NCBI GenBank assembly: GCA_034509735.1
Contig: JACGWO010000003.1
Span: 40,470,873-40,534,872, forward strand
Direction: 5' to 3'
Length of the DNA: 64,000 nt
From: Sesamum alatum
Taxonomy: Eukaryota; Streptophyta; Magnoliopsida; Lamiales; Pedaliaceae
The notes under the pieces were generated by a model, which made no database searches, was not told the origin of the DNA, and saw only the letters and a list, made by a program, of their open reading frames with translations. Positions 1-12,931 of the stretch are shown piece by piece. The position numbers and the translations under genes are program-made. Numbering within the stretch: position 1 is the stretch's first letter; each line of letters begins with the position of its first letter.

Positions 1-660
1 CACAAGTGCTGCACTCGTAACATCATTGATCAATGTACGAATAACATAGAAACTAACCAGATTTACGCAGGCGGGGAATTACTATTAGAATGCCCAACAA
101 AAACCCCAAAAGCGATGTCACAACTAATAGATCCATATCCGAGATTCCAGCTTATCTGCTCACAAATTGGAACCAAAACAAAAGAAAAATGAGAAAGGAA
201 AAGCTAAAGCACAATTCAGAAAACCCATAATCCATACAGCAAAATGCATGCCAAAAATAAAAGATATGATAAATTGAAAAGGAAAAGGTGGAGCACAATT
301 CTAAAAACCCATAATCCATACAGCAAAATGCATTCAACAATTGCAAAGAAGAAGACGAATGTTAATATCTCGTTCATCGCGTCACACAGGCATTGAGCGA
401 AGTGTGTTCGTGAGTGAGGGAGAGAGGAAGAGAATGAAATGGGATTGACCTGAGGCGAACAAACAAAAGGTAATTTGAGCACACTGGTTGTACTTGACTT
501 TCCGGCGGCTCCGGTGAGATTTCGACCGGAGAGTAGCTCAGTAGTTTGGAGTGTGACTGATGGGCGGAAGTTACTAGTTCATGTGAATTGGGAGGAACGG
601 CGCCCCACCACCTCCGTTTAAGTCAGTCGAGTTTGAGTCCTATTTTTTTTTAATCCATAA
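1..660. other. Left edge: possible 5' flank of a neighbouring gene, with a short duplicated segment
   Basis: No gene could be assigned. A segment of about 62 bp occurs twice in tandem (about 191-251 and 276-336), both copies ending in the same AAACCCATAATCCATACAG stretch. On the minus strand, 440-600 is less AT-rich and has a GT donor-like site after CTCAG near 451. It could be the 5' UTR or first exon of a gene running off the left edge, but no protein family was recognised. Confidence 0.2.
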
Positions 661-2336
661 TTTCAGGTAAATTACACTTTTGGTCCTAAACTTTTGGTTA
701 AAATTGATTTTTTTCTAAACTTTTGTGAAACACTATTTTAGTCTCTAATCTTTATAAATTATTATAATGTTGGTCTATCGATAAAATTTATAATTAAATA
801 TTTTATTAATTTTTTAGTAAAAATTTGGAATTTATATATTTGTAAAAAATGTTTCTGACCAACACTCAGCTATATATAAAATATTATGAACTGATAGCGA
901 TCAATCTTTTTAAATTCAAAATTATGATAAAATTTTGTAAGGAAACATCATCGATGAGTTTAGAATTGTTATAAATATTATATTAATTTCTATCAAAAAT
1001 TTTGAATTTGTATATTTGTTAGAAAGACATTTGTAGTCTTACTTAAGTTATTCTTTTTAGTGATAAATAACAGTTAGTTATAAAAAGATAAATATATGTT
1101 CTAACAAAACGGAAAGCTATTTAGTAGTTCTAATTCCTCCCAACTAGTTAGATATATTTGTTATTGTCTAAGTAGTTTAGAGGTATAAGAACTATTAAAT
1201 TATCTTTCTTATAACTAATATCATTAAAAGATTATTTATGTAGGCGTATGAGTATCTTTTAAAAAGAGGAACAATCACTTAAAAGATTCACACTTTTATC
1301 TATAGTGTGTATATATATATATGTGATGGTGTTACGAATCACGAGTTTCAATCACTAAAAAATTGGAGTTGGATGAGGCAAGATTTCTGAGAACAGAAAC
1401 ATTTAGCATCTTATATTGATCGAAAATCATTAGCCCTAAGCTACCAATATTTGTGAAAATAGCACATGACATTCTAGCAATACATGTTACTACCATTGCA
1501 TTAGAAGCAGCATTTTAGCGTCGCTAACCGTGTCGTTAATGAGTCCCATACATGTTTGCTTACAGATGTTGTGGAAGCATTTGTGGCCATCAGAAGTAGC
1601 ATTTTAGCATTGCAGACCGTATCATCGATGAATCACGTACATGTTTCCTTACAGATGCGTGGAACCATTAGCAATATTTGATGATTGGTTTCAATCAATT
1701 CTCAAAAACAGTAAGTAAAATCAATTACTATTACTATTAGTCTAATTAATTTTATATTTACTAATTATTTATATTTTCTATTACTTTGAGACCAACACAA
1801 TTATTGATAATACGACATCATTCGAAACTCAAGTGTTGAGCACCTTCAACAATCGACTCTAATTGTTCTTGATGAGGTATGAATCAAACTTCAGTATCAT
1901 GTTATCAGTGCACGCTATCAATGTAGTTATCATACTATGATCATTACTCAATGAAAGTTCACTTTGGGGGCATATATGATCTCTAATTTACCCAGAATTT
2001 AGTCAAATCATGTCAATTACTAACAAAAGAAAACTATCACAAAGCACTAATCCAACTCAAACATTGGACATCATGATACCTTAAACTAACTGTTAATTCT
2101 GTTGTACTAAATTATACATACTTCTCGAACATTTCAAAATCCAGCAAGAAGCTGTATAAGCAAAATTGTACATAATTAGGGTCATTACTTGGTGTCTTTC
2201 TGAGTGTCTATAGTAGTACTAGTACTTAACAAGCTAGTATTTAACAAGAAGAGGTAATCTAATGACATTTATCTGTGTTCAACTCAATCATATCATCTAA
2301 ATTGTTTGGCATGTGTGAACTTAATTTACGAAGATA
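661..2336. other. AT-rich intergenic DNA downstream of RIT1
   Basis: Mostly AT-rich sequence with no supported gene. About 665-780 carries the TTACACTTTTGGTCC type of motif seen at the ends of many small transposons here, but no matching second end or target duplication was found. About 2150-2336 is presumably the 3' UTR of the RIT1 gene, which is read leftwards. Confidence 0.3.
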
Positions 2337-5300
2337 TCAAGGAATATTATTAATACATCCTGCATTAAGACAAGCATACACTTGTTTCAAGTTCCCTCTT
2401 GATGGGCGAGCGTTGACAGCATACTTGCATATGAAGACTAACCGTTTTCGCAGCTCTAACTTAGTGATTCGTGTATCCTTGAAAGATTTTCCATCATCGA
2501 AATGTCCTGTTAAAAGACTTCATGATCAGAGAATAATAGAAATAAGGGTAACTTACTTGACACCCCATCCATTTTGCAAAATTACAGCTACACACTTTGA
2601 GAGGTGTTAGTGTAATATTTTTGAGGGAGCGGGTGGTAAACTTGTAATTACAACTATAACATCAAGGGTGTATTTGCAATTTGGCAAAAAACAAGGGGTG
2701 TTTGTGTATTTTGGCCTAACTTCAGGGGTTGTCAATGTAATTTATCCTAGAAATAACCAATAAAGAAGGAATTTTATTCAAAATAGAAAAGAAAGCTCGG
2801 CCACAGTTAGCTGCTACTACATTTTATAATATAATTCAAGCCTAGAACTGTAGGAGGATTATCGCTAAACAGAATTAATGGCAGCTTCTTTATCAGGCTC
2901 ATTAGCACATCATATTATTAAAAGTTCAACTTAAAACCTCAAAAACTTGCAGAAAGTAGAAACTGAGCATATATGAAAAATTTTAACTCAGACTTTAGTT
3001 CTCACCTTTTTCATCATAAAATGATGTCAAGATTGCCAAACAAATACATATGCTTATATCTTCTCCTGCAAACAGGGCAAACAAAAGAGGATCAGAAAGA
3101 GAGACCATCCAACATACTTCAACGCCAACGGAAATTTTCCGGAAAGGAAAGGTTGATTCTGATAGACCTAAAACAAACAAGACAACCTGAAAGCACAAGC
3201 AAATGCACATAGGAACAAGTCAATTCTATACCATTGGTTCATCTGTTAGGTGGTAGAAACATGAGGTAGACAACAAAACCCCTCAACCCATAAACATATC
3301 CATTGCATCTTCGAAATCTAAGTAATTTTTCAGGTGGATTTGTGGGGGTGGTGGAGAAGGGCAATGGCACTAGTTCCTTTGGAGGGCTGAGGTTGGTGAT
3401 AGGGCCGAGTGTGGTGTAGATGGATTAAGGGAACAGAAGATAAAATAAAAATTAATGGTGAAAATGGATCGAAACATAAAGAAAAATATTGTTAAAGCCT
3501 TAAGGACATTCATGAAATTCCAATGATGCAGAAGGTGTTAAATGCATAATTTTTTTTTCAGTGAGGTACTTCGTAAGAGGGTTATAGTCAGGAGGCAACC
3601 ATATTTATTCTGTTTTTTAATTGATCAAAACAACAAAAACATCATGTATTTCCAAACATATCCCTAGATAAAAATAATCCAATTTACGAGTGGGGAGTGT
3701 ATAACAATCAACCAGAAAGCATGGGACACAATATCAAAACATTATGCTTACAAGAATAATAAACTCGGAAAATTGATCTTTTTGGTATAGCATGTTCGAC
3801 CTAACTTATACTTTTGATCCTTTATTATGGGGGTCTGCCAATTTAGGTACATCATCCATAAATATTGGCTACTTCAATCCAATTTTTGTAGAAATATTCA
3901 AAATCTGCCTCAAAAGATTTATGTGCATGGCACATGACAAAGAGTTAAAGATTTTATATTTTGAAGAGAGATTCAACTTGATCTTCACTCATTTGCATGC
4001 AAGATAGCCATTGGAGAAAGAATTAGCATATTTTGCTCACATGACATGCCAAGTGAACATTTTTGGATGAAAAATTTCTAAGATAACATATAACCATTCC
4101 ACTTTCATCTCTCCTTCATCTTTTTTAATGATTTACTACATAAACGGTAACTCAAATTTATTTCATTCTTCCTTTCTCTTTTTGATTGATCAAAGATTGA
4201 AAAGAAAAGAAGATAAATTAGGTCAAATCTTTATTCCTTTCTCTTTTCTTTTTTGTTTTTCTCTTCCTCTTTTCATCTATTTCATCTAGTCTCTTCTTCA
4301 CTTCTTCCTAGATTTCTTTCTTCCCCTATCTCAAAAGGAGGAGGAAAGAAACGAAAAGCAACAGAACCAAATTAACAAGGAAACCCCCAAATCTAATCAT
4401 GTCTTGGGCAAATTGCTATTTTCCAATAGATCTTGAATCGATAAAAAAATTGCATTGAAAATGCCCATTTTTAAGAGATGATGTACCTAAATTTGCCAGA
4501 CTCCTATATAAAAGACCCAAGTTAAAGTCAATGTACAAGACCATAAATGCAATTTTCTCCTACTAATGTCATGCTTACCACTGCTGCAGCAAATTAGAAG
4601 CCTGCTCCCCTTTCTCAAATGTGCCTTGGCAAAGTTCAGGGCAGAAGGGAGATTCCTTACCAAAGAAAATCGGTCGAATTTGGAATCCTGTTACAAGTTG
4701 AGAGAAAACCAAAGGAGGGGCAAAAGCAAAAAAGTAATTACAAATCCATTTATTTTAAACAAATAAGTGTATATAATTAACATCATTCACTCCTCTCACA
4801 TACCACAATTGGCAAGTGCAAATACATTTCAGGGTTTTGTGCCGAGGCAGGAAATGAATCCATATCACAATTTAATATGCAGTAGTCAGGAGGGACTTCC
4901 GCTGCTGCAAAAGAGGACAATATACTAAAAGTTCAAATGAAGCACAGCCAAAAAGAAAACTGATAATGAAACAAATTTGTCAACAGGTTTGGCTCAAATT
5001 GGATTTAGAATATTCTGCGCCCAGGCAGTAAATCCAACTTGCTGTGATGTTCTTTTAACAATCTTAAGGAACATAATTTGCAGTATCGATTTTGCCTCCC
5101 AAGCAATTACATATGACAGGCCCAAATAGTAAATAGAGCTACTAACAGTGGTTTCTCTCACTTCCAGTACGAAAAGCAACTAAAAGTGCGAGAAAAGCTT
5201 CAAAGCATTTTGCCAAGTAACAGGTGACAAATATATGAACATACCATGCTGAGATTTGGCGACAGCAATATTAGTCGAACCCAAAACGGATACGCCACGG

Positions 5301-8300
5301 TCATCACTTAACTTCTCATCCTCAGCTCCAGTTCCATTATCCAAGTCCAGTGGATCTCCTACAGCAAACCTACTTGTGCTCCCCAGACATTTTGAAGGCC
5401 TGACAGACACCTGTGGAGCATATTCACCCCTTTGTGAACGACCAACTCTATCTTTTTCAACAATATTTGCAATCTTTTGATTACACAAGTCAGGACCCGA
5501 GCTTATGATATCATAGGCATGTTTCCAGAAAAGATCAGGTGATAAACCTCTGGACCAACTTTCCTCATCATCTCCAGCTCCAGCAATGTAATTCCAACTA
5601 AACTCAGAAGTAGTTCGGTGCTGAAAACTACCACTTGAGGATGATGCAGAGATAAGTATGATTGGAGTAAAATCCCAAGAATCATACTCCGGTACTTCAT
5701 TCAACCAGATAACAGTTTTTTGTGAAATCCATAAAGGTCTTAGAGGTTTTCTCAGAGATAATGCAATAGAGGCAATATCAGCTCCACTGGCCTCCAATTC
5801 GTTAGTCCAACCTTCCAAACGGTTTTCAATCATTGCTTTCTCAGTGTCTGAAACCCAGAGGGGAAGATGCAAGGAACAATCCCAACCAGAAGAGTCTTGT
5901 CCAGCCGTGTTGAGCTCATTTGAAGTGGCTGGCTCCTGTTGAAGAGCATGGAAGTGAATGATCATGCATGTAGATTTATGAAGCTTTAAAACCCAAAAAT
6001 AAGATATTCAAAAGGACAAAACAGTGTGGCATACAAAATTAAATATTGGCGCATGCAGCATATTGATTAGAATCGAATGGTGAGGGCTCATCCCAATGCA
6101 ACATATCTAATAATGACATAGTTGGCTTGAGGATAAATCGACACTAGGAGTTCCAATGAGCCAGCTGCCTCGAGGCTTGCTAGTTTTGCTCAATATATTC
6201 AAGGTTCAGCTTAAGTTCATACCAAATTAGATTTGGGTCTGAGATTCAAGCTGCGATCTCAACTGAAGGAAGGCGTATGCAAGGGTACACTCAGGTCAAA
6301 TAAAGTTCAGGCCCATAATACAGACAGGTATTATAGACTTAGAGAAATGAACACTAGGAACCTTAACATCTATTCAGAAGGAAATAAAAAAGAACTAGTA
6401 ATTTGCATACGGATTCCCAAGGAAGAGTAATCTTAAGGTTCTATTCTTCTCTTTCTTCTACTTATTAATGACCATGATCAGAAGATATCTCTTAATTGCA
6501 ACAAATCAAAAGATATCTTTTAATTGCAACAAAGTCTCAAACATGACGTGTTCTTTGTTATATCTTCTGTGTAGGAGTAGAGGTCAAGGTAACAAATAAT
6601 TTCTTACAAATTGAATGAGGATAGGAGATGAGCATGAGCTAGACTAGAAGCGTGTATCAAGTTCAAACAGAGCTCACACTCTATGGAGGAGAATAGTTTG
6701 CATGATGGCAGGACTTGAGAACATAGCTTATAATAAGAGAAGCCACGTCTCAGCAAGCTAAGCTTTGTAAGCCAGCTTGATTGACAATCCGAACCACCTA
6801 AAGTTCAGGTGACATAAGAGACATTGAGAAATTGTGCATATGCTTAACTAAGCAAATAATTTACTAAATCCATGCTTTGGTCAATCCACGATAAATCTAA
6901 AAAAACATCAAATATTAGTTACTTCCAACTATATAATGTATAAAAAAAAGGTCTTTTCCATTCCACTCAAATAGTTCATGTAAGGACATGCAACAATTAT
7001 AAGCTCAACATTAAACTCTGAAAGCAACCAAACCAGGAAAGGAAAGTATTCCACTTACATTCACTGGAGCTTCATTTCTTTCACGTCTTGTCCTAAAATT
7101 GAAAATCGCTCGATTTAAAACACAGGTCCAAATTGGTATAGTCTTGGACATGCTGTCAGGGAACCTCTTCCCTTTTCTTGTTGAATCAACAATCATACAT
7201 CCTCCCCTCTGTCCTACCCATCAACAAGCACATAAAACGTCATTACATGTTTCATGTTATCACAACAAACTCAAGGACTAGCCACAAGTACAGAAAAATA
7301 CACCACGAATTTGCATCCAATGCATATTTCATACTTGGCATCATTCACCTATAATTGTTCTATGATGCTATTGTATGCATGTGCAAGCATTTATGCATTC
7401 TATATGTTATCGGATTTCAAATGAATTCTTCCCAATGAGAAAAATATTACATTTAAATGATAAGAAATGTTAGTTTGTGTATCAAGATTCCAAATACTTA
7501 GCCAAACCATTTGAGAATATAGCAATGAATCAGAAGTGGAAAAACGAACCATTTATCTGTTTTTGGATGCCATATTCTTCCAAATTGGATTCTTATTCTT
7601 TCTCAATTGATGAAACTATGTTATCTATCCAACTGGCCACATATTTTGATTGATAAATCTAACTCCCAAATCACCAAAATACTTTGAAAATTGCAGAATT
7701 TGGGTGGAAGGGAACAAGAGGGAGTTCCATTGATTCATGTATCATTATTTGCCACCAATTAATGTAACTTAATGAGATGCAGAATGCTGACAAAATCTCC
7801 AATTCCAGCAAATTTTGACAACTCAGGACAAGAAGATTGATGAAAAGATGATGATTGAGAAACGGTCCACGACCGGGACAGATGACAATGACATTCAACC
7901 ACGTACACTTCCAAAAAAATTATACACATGCCAATTTGAATATCAAACCATTGAAATGACACTCTAATTTGAATAATAGTACAAAGATGGCTACTGAAAT
8001 CTACCCTAATACTGAAAAAATATGGGCACAAACAATTGTACATATCGGCAAAGAGGGGGAATAAAAAAAGCAAAGAAAATACCAGCTAGGAGGGCGACAT
8101 GGAGGTTGAGGCGAGAGGTGTTGAAAGATAAATTGTTGGTATGTCCGTCGGTGGACTTGAAGTAGCAATTGAAGTCGAACTTGGTCGAGTACCAGAGGCC
8201 GCATCGGAGGTTGGCGAGCAGCGGCAGCTCCGGCCAGAGCTGCCGGATTTCTCCGACGAAGATGGAGTCTTCGTAGATAGAGCGCAAGGAGTTGTAGAGT

Positions 8301-8362
8301 GTGTTCTCCTTGCGTTTGATGGTCCTCGATATTTTGTATATGCTTTGCCTCTCCTCCCCCAT
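2337..8362 (-). CDS. RIT1: Initiator tRNA phosphoribosyl transferase RIT1 (tRNA A64-2'-O-ribosylphosphate transferase), 7 exons
   Basis: Joined exons on the minus strand: 8362-8083, 7213-7059, 5935-5245, 4904-4804, 4687-4579, 3065-3006, 2506-2337. The sum is 1566 bp (521 residues plus TGA at 2337-2339). All six introns are GT/AG and phases agree throughout. The family, known from yeast, adds a ribosyl phosphate to A64 of initiator tRNA-Met and so keeps it out of elongation. Seen: an N-terminal Rit1 domain with SIYEDSIFVGEIR, LRCGLWYSTKFDFNCYFKST and IVDSTRKGKRFPDSMSKT (about residues 28-118), WDCSLHLPLWVS and LRPLWISQKTVIWLNEVPE in exon 3, and a C-terminal DUSP-like domain with a phosphatase-type loop CCSSGEDIS (about 442-450) and ARPSRGNLKQV near the end. 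The start is the first in-frame ATG before the conserved block. No frame breaks; it looks functional. The long antisense reading frames over exon 3 are shadows. Confidence 0.93.
2546..2747. mobile_element. 202-bp Mutator-type MITE in the last RIT1 intron
   Basis: Terminal inverted repeats GGGTAACTTACTTGACA and its inverse (TGTCAATGTAATTTATCC as GGATAAATTACATTGACA). A perfect 9-bp target duplication TAGAAATAA lies at 2537-2545 and 2748-2756. The near end lies only about 30 bp from the acceptor of RIT1 exon 7, so the region where the branch point would be is next to or inside the insertion. Confidence 0.8.
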
Positions 8363-8429
8363 TGCTGCTGAATTGAGAGAGAAGACTGCTGTATGCTGCC
8401 GGAACTATTTTCATACATAATGGGGTCTG

Positions 8430-8500
8430 GGGACTGGATGTTTATATATGATGGGCTTTGGTAAAAATGTAGAATAACGGTCCACTGAATTGGGCCTTAT
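8430..8500 (-). promoter_or_regulatory. Putative RIT1 core promoter: TATA-like box and site II (GCCCA) motifs
   Basis: Reading leftwards, an ATATATAAAC TATA-like box lies at about 8438-8448, roughly 75 bp before the ATG at 8362. Upstream of it are AAAGCCCATC (about 8449-8458) and AAGGCCCAATTC (about 8489-8500). GCCCA/TGGGCC 'site II' elements are typical of plant genes for translation and growth (TCP binding), which suits a tRNA-modifying enzyme. This is motif reading only. Confidence 0.4.
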
Positions 8501-10057
8501 TTTAAAATTTTCATGTGCTATAATAAATTACAACGTATTCTATGGAGATTTGACATCATTATAAATATTTTTTATCTTTTATAAAATTATAAATATCATA
8601 TAATTTTTGATTAAATTATATTATTTTATGGAGATTTGAAATTATCAACTTTGCAATTGTTGTATTTAAAAAAATTGATAAAAAGATTTAAATGAGGTAG
8701 ATAAAAAAATCTTGAAAAATTATAAAAAATTTATTGACTTGGTAAAAATAATTATAGAATTTTTAAACATAAGTAATATTATGATTCATAGTCCACAAGT
8801 GCATTTTGGTTAGCTCACCACAAAAAATAGATGAAACCTAATGGAGACTAACGGATCGGGTTAGTTGTTAGACGACCGTAATCAAGAGGTATTGGTAATT
8901 TCCCAAAGAACGGGGGTATTTATAATTATACCAAACCTCAAGGGAGCCAGTTGTAATTTACCCTTTCCTTTATAATTACAATGTGATCCACTGAGATTTG
9001 ATGTATTTACACGTAAGCCCACTATGATTTGAAAATTTATATTTAGTACCACTACTTTGTTTTCCTCTAATAAATAGGTCCCTCAATTAGTCAAATTCAC
9101 AAAATTTGTTGATATTAGCAACAAAATTAAATGAAATCCATATTTACCCTTCAATTGACTTATTACTAACATATTACAGGTCAAATCAATTTTTTTACAA
9201 ACTCCGTGAGTGATCTTTTTCCAACTTTTGCGTTTGCCATGGCTGTCTCTAAGATTGGAAGTTGTTCCTCTATATGTTATGTTTTTGAGCTTCCGCTACT
9301 TTCGTCTCTTTCTCTAGCTTTTTTCTGTCGGTGGAATGATCTCTCAATTATTGGGTCGAATTGTGCAAATTCTCCACCATCGCATCATGTTATAAAGCTT
9401 TTAAGGAAAGAAAGAGAAACAAGTGAGATAAGTGAAAGGAAACAAAATTTCAAATTAACTAAGATTAACGAGTTCTAATATTATCTAAAATTAAACTCCC
9501 GGCAACGGCGCCAAAAATGTGATTACCAAAAAGTGTATATAATCTACTGGCAAGTGCACTATCTATCAAGTAATATAATAAATATCGCCCCCCACAAGGA
9601 TTTAATGAAATAATCACCAAGAAACCATGACTAATTCTTAATTATTTGGATGATCGAAAATTGCGAAAAACTACTACTACAAAGAGAAATTACTAAAAAT
9701 AGCAAACAAATGAATTGGAGAGAATTCAAGTATGGATAAGATGCTAAGTTATAGATCTACCTAATTGATACGATGAGTATCACATTAACAGATTAATCCA
9801 ACAAATAAATATTTTCATAACCTAAAATTCTTCCTGAATTAATCTAATATACTTGCTCAAGTTATATCCAACCTATTCTTATTAAGAAATTAGTGGATTC
9901 CTATTCTTAAAAGTCACCGCTGCTCAACCATTTTCCGTGCATGAAGGGGAAAGGGAATCGGTTTATGCTTTGTAGGGCGTTTATGTATAATACAGTAAGT
10001 AATGGGTGAGGATTTTAGGGGGAGATTTTTCCCGACGAGGAATAAGTGATGCAAATC
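8501..10057. repeat. Repeat relics between RIT1 and the protease gene
   Basis: About 8800-8975 matches the right end of the small transposon at 44264-44689 (shared TATTTATAATTATACCAAAC-type and GTAATTTACCC ends). About 9497-10050 begins with CTCCCGGCAACGGCGCC and CAAGTGCACTATC, motifs commonly met in plant Ty3/gypsy LTR regions, so it is probably a decayed LTR piece. An open frame at 9206-9478 has no recognisable family and is not called a gene. Confidence 0.35.
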
Positions 10058-10280
10058 TACTAGAAAAAATATGATTTTTTGTGATGGTTAATTACTAATG
10101 TTAAAAAAAAAAAAAAACATGGCAAATACAAATTAATCGTGTCTTTGCAACGGTCATTGATCGTTGATTCTGCAAGTGTGGCCAATACATTAGTCATGGC
10201 AAAAATCATGACTAATTTTTTGCTATGACTAAAGACCTTGACAAAAATTTAAATTTTTGCATTGATTTTATTAACTGTGG
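10052..10280. mobile_element. Diverged copy of the CACTA-type MITE family
   Basis: Starts with CTACTAGAAAAAATATG and holds the family's internal CATGGCAAA, GTCATGGC and GGTTAATA motifs also seen at 13074, 41465, 54896, 56268 and 57639. The right end is not clear and no target duplication was found, so boundaries are approximate. Confidence 0.4.
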
Positions 10281-10554
10281 TTAATAGTATTGGTTTACCT
10301 CAGTTCTTGACCCGTAGTCAAGAATAGTTAAGTGATCTCTGCAATTATATCTGATGTTGGTTCTCATGTTAACCATTTCTTCTCTCATTCTATATGTTGC
10401 AGTTCTAACTAGGTAGCTTACCTTGATCATAAATTGTAAGTTGAGCTCCAAAGATATCTGCATACTGTATTTACTGTCTTCTTGAATTACAGAGTAAAAC
10501 ACATAGTACACACAGTAAATTTCAGAGTATATACACATAATTTCTTCGCCATAG

Positions 10555-12573
10555 TCAAGCTATAGGGTAGGAAGAATCCATGGCAATCCCACAAAGCCCT
10601 TCTTTAGCAGCAACATCCCTTTCCATCCTTATATACCCCTCCTCTCCCCAACTTGTGCCCCAAGAATTCTTCACCAACCAATACTTAGTACCGTTACTCG
10701 TTTTCCCGTACCCGACGGCCGCCACCCCGTGATCAAGATCAGTCCCACAGTCCCCTGTGAACACCCCACTCGAGTAAAACTGGAACGCCATTCCCCCTGC
10801 ATCAATGGAAACCGACACCGGCTGCTTTGACACGGCCTTAAGCAATGCTTTCTCATTGTTCTCGGGCACTTTTTGGTAGCCCGTTATCTTGGCTGCGACC
10901 GGCGATTCGTCTTTCTTGTTGCAGGTTCCATCCGTGGCGCTGTAGGGGTATGTGGATTCAGAGGCAATGCCTTTGTTTGCTATGATGAACTCGAAGGCGT
11001 CCTCCATGTATCCACCCTCACAGCCTTGGTCCTGGCTGGTTTTGTCACAGTCTACTATTTCTTGCTCTGAGAGTGAGATTAGTTTGCCTGTTGATATTTG
11101 GTTGATCCCTTCTGTTGCTGCTATTGCTGAGAACGCCCAGCAGCTTCCTGTAGTGTGTGAAATAGTATTGAGCGTAGGATTTATAATTACAAGTTATTGG
11201 AGTACATCCGCATGTGTGTGCATAATTTAAAATAGGTAAATTTATATTTTTAGTTTTGTAACTTTAGGTCATTAGCATTTTTGATCCTATAACTTACTTC
11301 ATTTACATATTTAGTCATTTTTTGACGAATTTAGTCCAACACATATCAGATTTGGTCCTTTTTTTAAGCAAATTTAGTCCTGTGTTGACAAATTTGGTCC
11401 TGACGACATATAGTTACAGGACCAAAAATTATATTTACTCGAGTGAGAATAGGATCAAAATTGCCAAAACATGACTAAAGTTTTCAAAAAATGATTAAAT
11501 GTGATCAACACTAAGTTCGTCAACAAAAGGACTAAATGTGTAAGTAGAGTAAGTTACAGAACCAAAAGTGCTAACGGTCTATAGTTACAGGACCAAAAAT
11601 ATAATTTTGCCTTTAAAATAAAATAAACAACTGACGATTAAATGCATTTTTAGTCTCGTAACATAAGTCATTTGGTGTTTTCGTCCTTTAACTTTCTAGA
11701 GTAGTAATTTAGTCCTACATCTTTTAAATTTTTACAATTTCAATCCTTTTGTTCGCCGGAGTTTACCTCCACATGTAAGAAGGGTGAATTCTAAATAAAA
11801 GAACTAAAATCGCGAAAATTTAAAAAATGCTACTCTAAAAGTTAAAAGATAAAAATACTGATAAAAATGGGTCAATAGAAACAAAAGTCCCAATTTTAAA
11901 AATGTCACTTGAGAGGCGCATGCAATTTTCCGCTGAGAATGGTGAACTCTGGCAAAAAAAAGGACTAAAATCACGAAAATAAAAAAGATATAAGACCAAA
12001 CTGCTAACCTAGAAAGTTAAATAACAAAAATGTCATATAACCTAATTTATGGGACAAAAAATTCATTTAAGCCCAACAACTGATAAATTTTTTAAACTTT
12101 TTTTAATAGGAGTTGAGAATATAACCAAGCATTAATAACTTACCACATTGGCCTTGATCTTTAATAGGAGTGACAGCCCCTTTCTTCCTCCAGTCCATGC
12201 TAGATGGAAAAGCACTCACATTTTCATACTTAAATGATATAACTTTAGACAGCTTCTGCACCTTAAAAAGCCCATTCCGGGCAGCCTTAAACTCCTCATT
12301 AGTTTGATCTGCAAATGCATTAATCCCAAGTCTGTACGGTCGAGTCCCGGCCTCATTAAATGCCTCGATGAACTCCACATTATCCTTAAAGATCTTGAAA
12401 CGCATTGCCTTTTCCTCGTCGTTCTTGTAAATGCGCCCATAACGCTCCATCCACTCCTCGTGTCTCTCTAACATGGACAACCGTTCAGGAACTAGACGGG
12501 ACGTGGTTTGATAGGCCCATAATGCTAGGATTAGGACAGTGAAAATTGAAATCTTGGCCATTGAGGGAGCCAT
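10555..12573 (-). CDS. Papain-like cysteine protease (C1A; SAG39/SAG12-like senescence type), 2 exons
   Basis: Exons 12573-12144 and 11147-10555 join to 1023 bp: 340 residues plus TGA. Intron GT/AG, phase 1, splitting the glycine of the active-site block. Residues 1-25 form a hydrophobic signal peptide. About 37-95 is an I29 propeptide inhibitor with an ERFNIN-type helix ([21 protein letters not shown] region) and GINAFAD. The mature enzyme starts near residue 122 (FPSSMDWR). Catalytic Gln142, Cys146 ([11 protein letters not shown]), His283 ([11 protein letters not shown]) and Asn304 ([18 protein letters not shown]) are all present. No granulin domain and no C-terminal KDEL; the protein ends SSYPIA. 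Full length for the group and unbroken. Expected in the vacuole or secretory pathway, degrading protein in senescence or stress (family knowledge). SAG39-like is the closest match I can name; the exact orthologue is not decided. Confidence 0.93.
11235..11611. mobile_element. 377-bp Mutator-type MITE in the protease intron (first of two)
   Basis: Ends GGTAAATTTATATTTTTAG and its inverse (CAAAAATATAATTTTGCC). A perfect 9-bp target duplication TTTAAAATA is at 11226-11234 and 11612-11620. The interior has repeated TTTGGTCCT / AGGACCAAA and 'aactttaggtcatta'-type motifs in inverted order, so the single strand could fold back on itself. Confidence 0.8.
11635..12074. mobile_element. 440-bp Mutator-type MITE in the protease intron (second of two)
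   Basis: Ends CGATTAAATGCATTTTTAG and inverse (AAAAATTCATTTAAGCCC). A perfect 9-bp target duplication AACAACTGA is at 11626-11634 and 12075-12083. It starts about 24 bp after the previous element ends and stops about 70 bp before the exon 1 donor. Confidence 0.75.
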
Positions 12574-12639
12574 TGTTTGTGAATTGGTGACTTAGTGTGA
12601 TATGTTTTGGGCTTGAGCTCTTAAGCTTTGATGGCATAG

Positions 12640-12652
12640 GTATTTATAGAAG
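12640..12652 (-). promoter_or_regulatory. TATA box of the cysteine protease gene
   Basis: On the minus strand TCTATAAATACC lies about 70-80 bp before the ATG at 12573, a normal distance for a plant TATA box with a short leader. Confidence 0.6.
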
Positions 12653-12899
12653 ATAGAAGACTGGGAATTATTAGAATTATTTACGTTTTAAAACAGTTTA
12701 ATAATTAAGTTTCCAATTTGCCGGGGAGATTAAGGTGATAAGACTAGTTAAAGAAGTCCGTAAACGGTGCTCACGATGTTGGCTACAACGTTGTTTGTGT
12801 TATTTAGGACAAAAGTTCTGCTCATTAACAAGCACGTTTAAGTTCTTAGGCCTCTTGAAAGAATTTCATTTCAATTATCGGACATTATTGGTTTCTACA

Positions 12900-12931
12900 A
12901 TATATATGTATATATATATATATATATATAA
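12900..12931. repeat. (TA)n microsatellite
   Basis: Run of TA dinucleotides with a few interruptions, upstream of the protease gene. Similar runs occur near 20315, 31202, 31609, 38395, 39291, 42340 and 54590. Confidence 0.85.

Noticed and set aside
5256..5942. Plus-strand frames of 74 and 94 codons
   Set aside because: Antisense of RIT1 exon 3.
8001..8418. Frames of 110-137 codons on the minus strand and 76 on the plus strand over RIT1 exon 1
   Set aside because: Shadows in other frames of the conserved RIT1 exon; the frame starting at 8362 has the family motifs and splices in phase.
9206..9478. 90-codon open frame with a hydrophobic stretch
   Set aside because: No recognisable family, no promoter or splice support, in an area of repeat relics.
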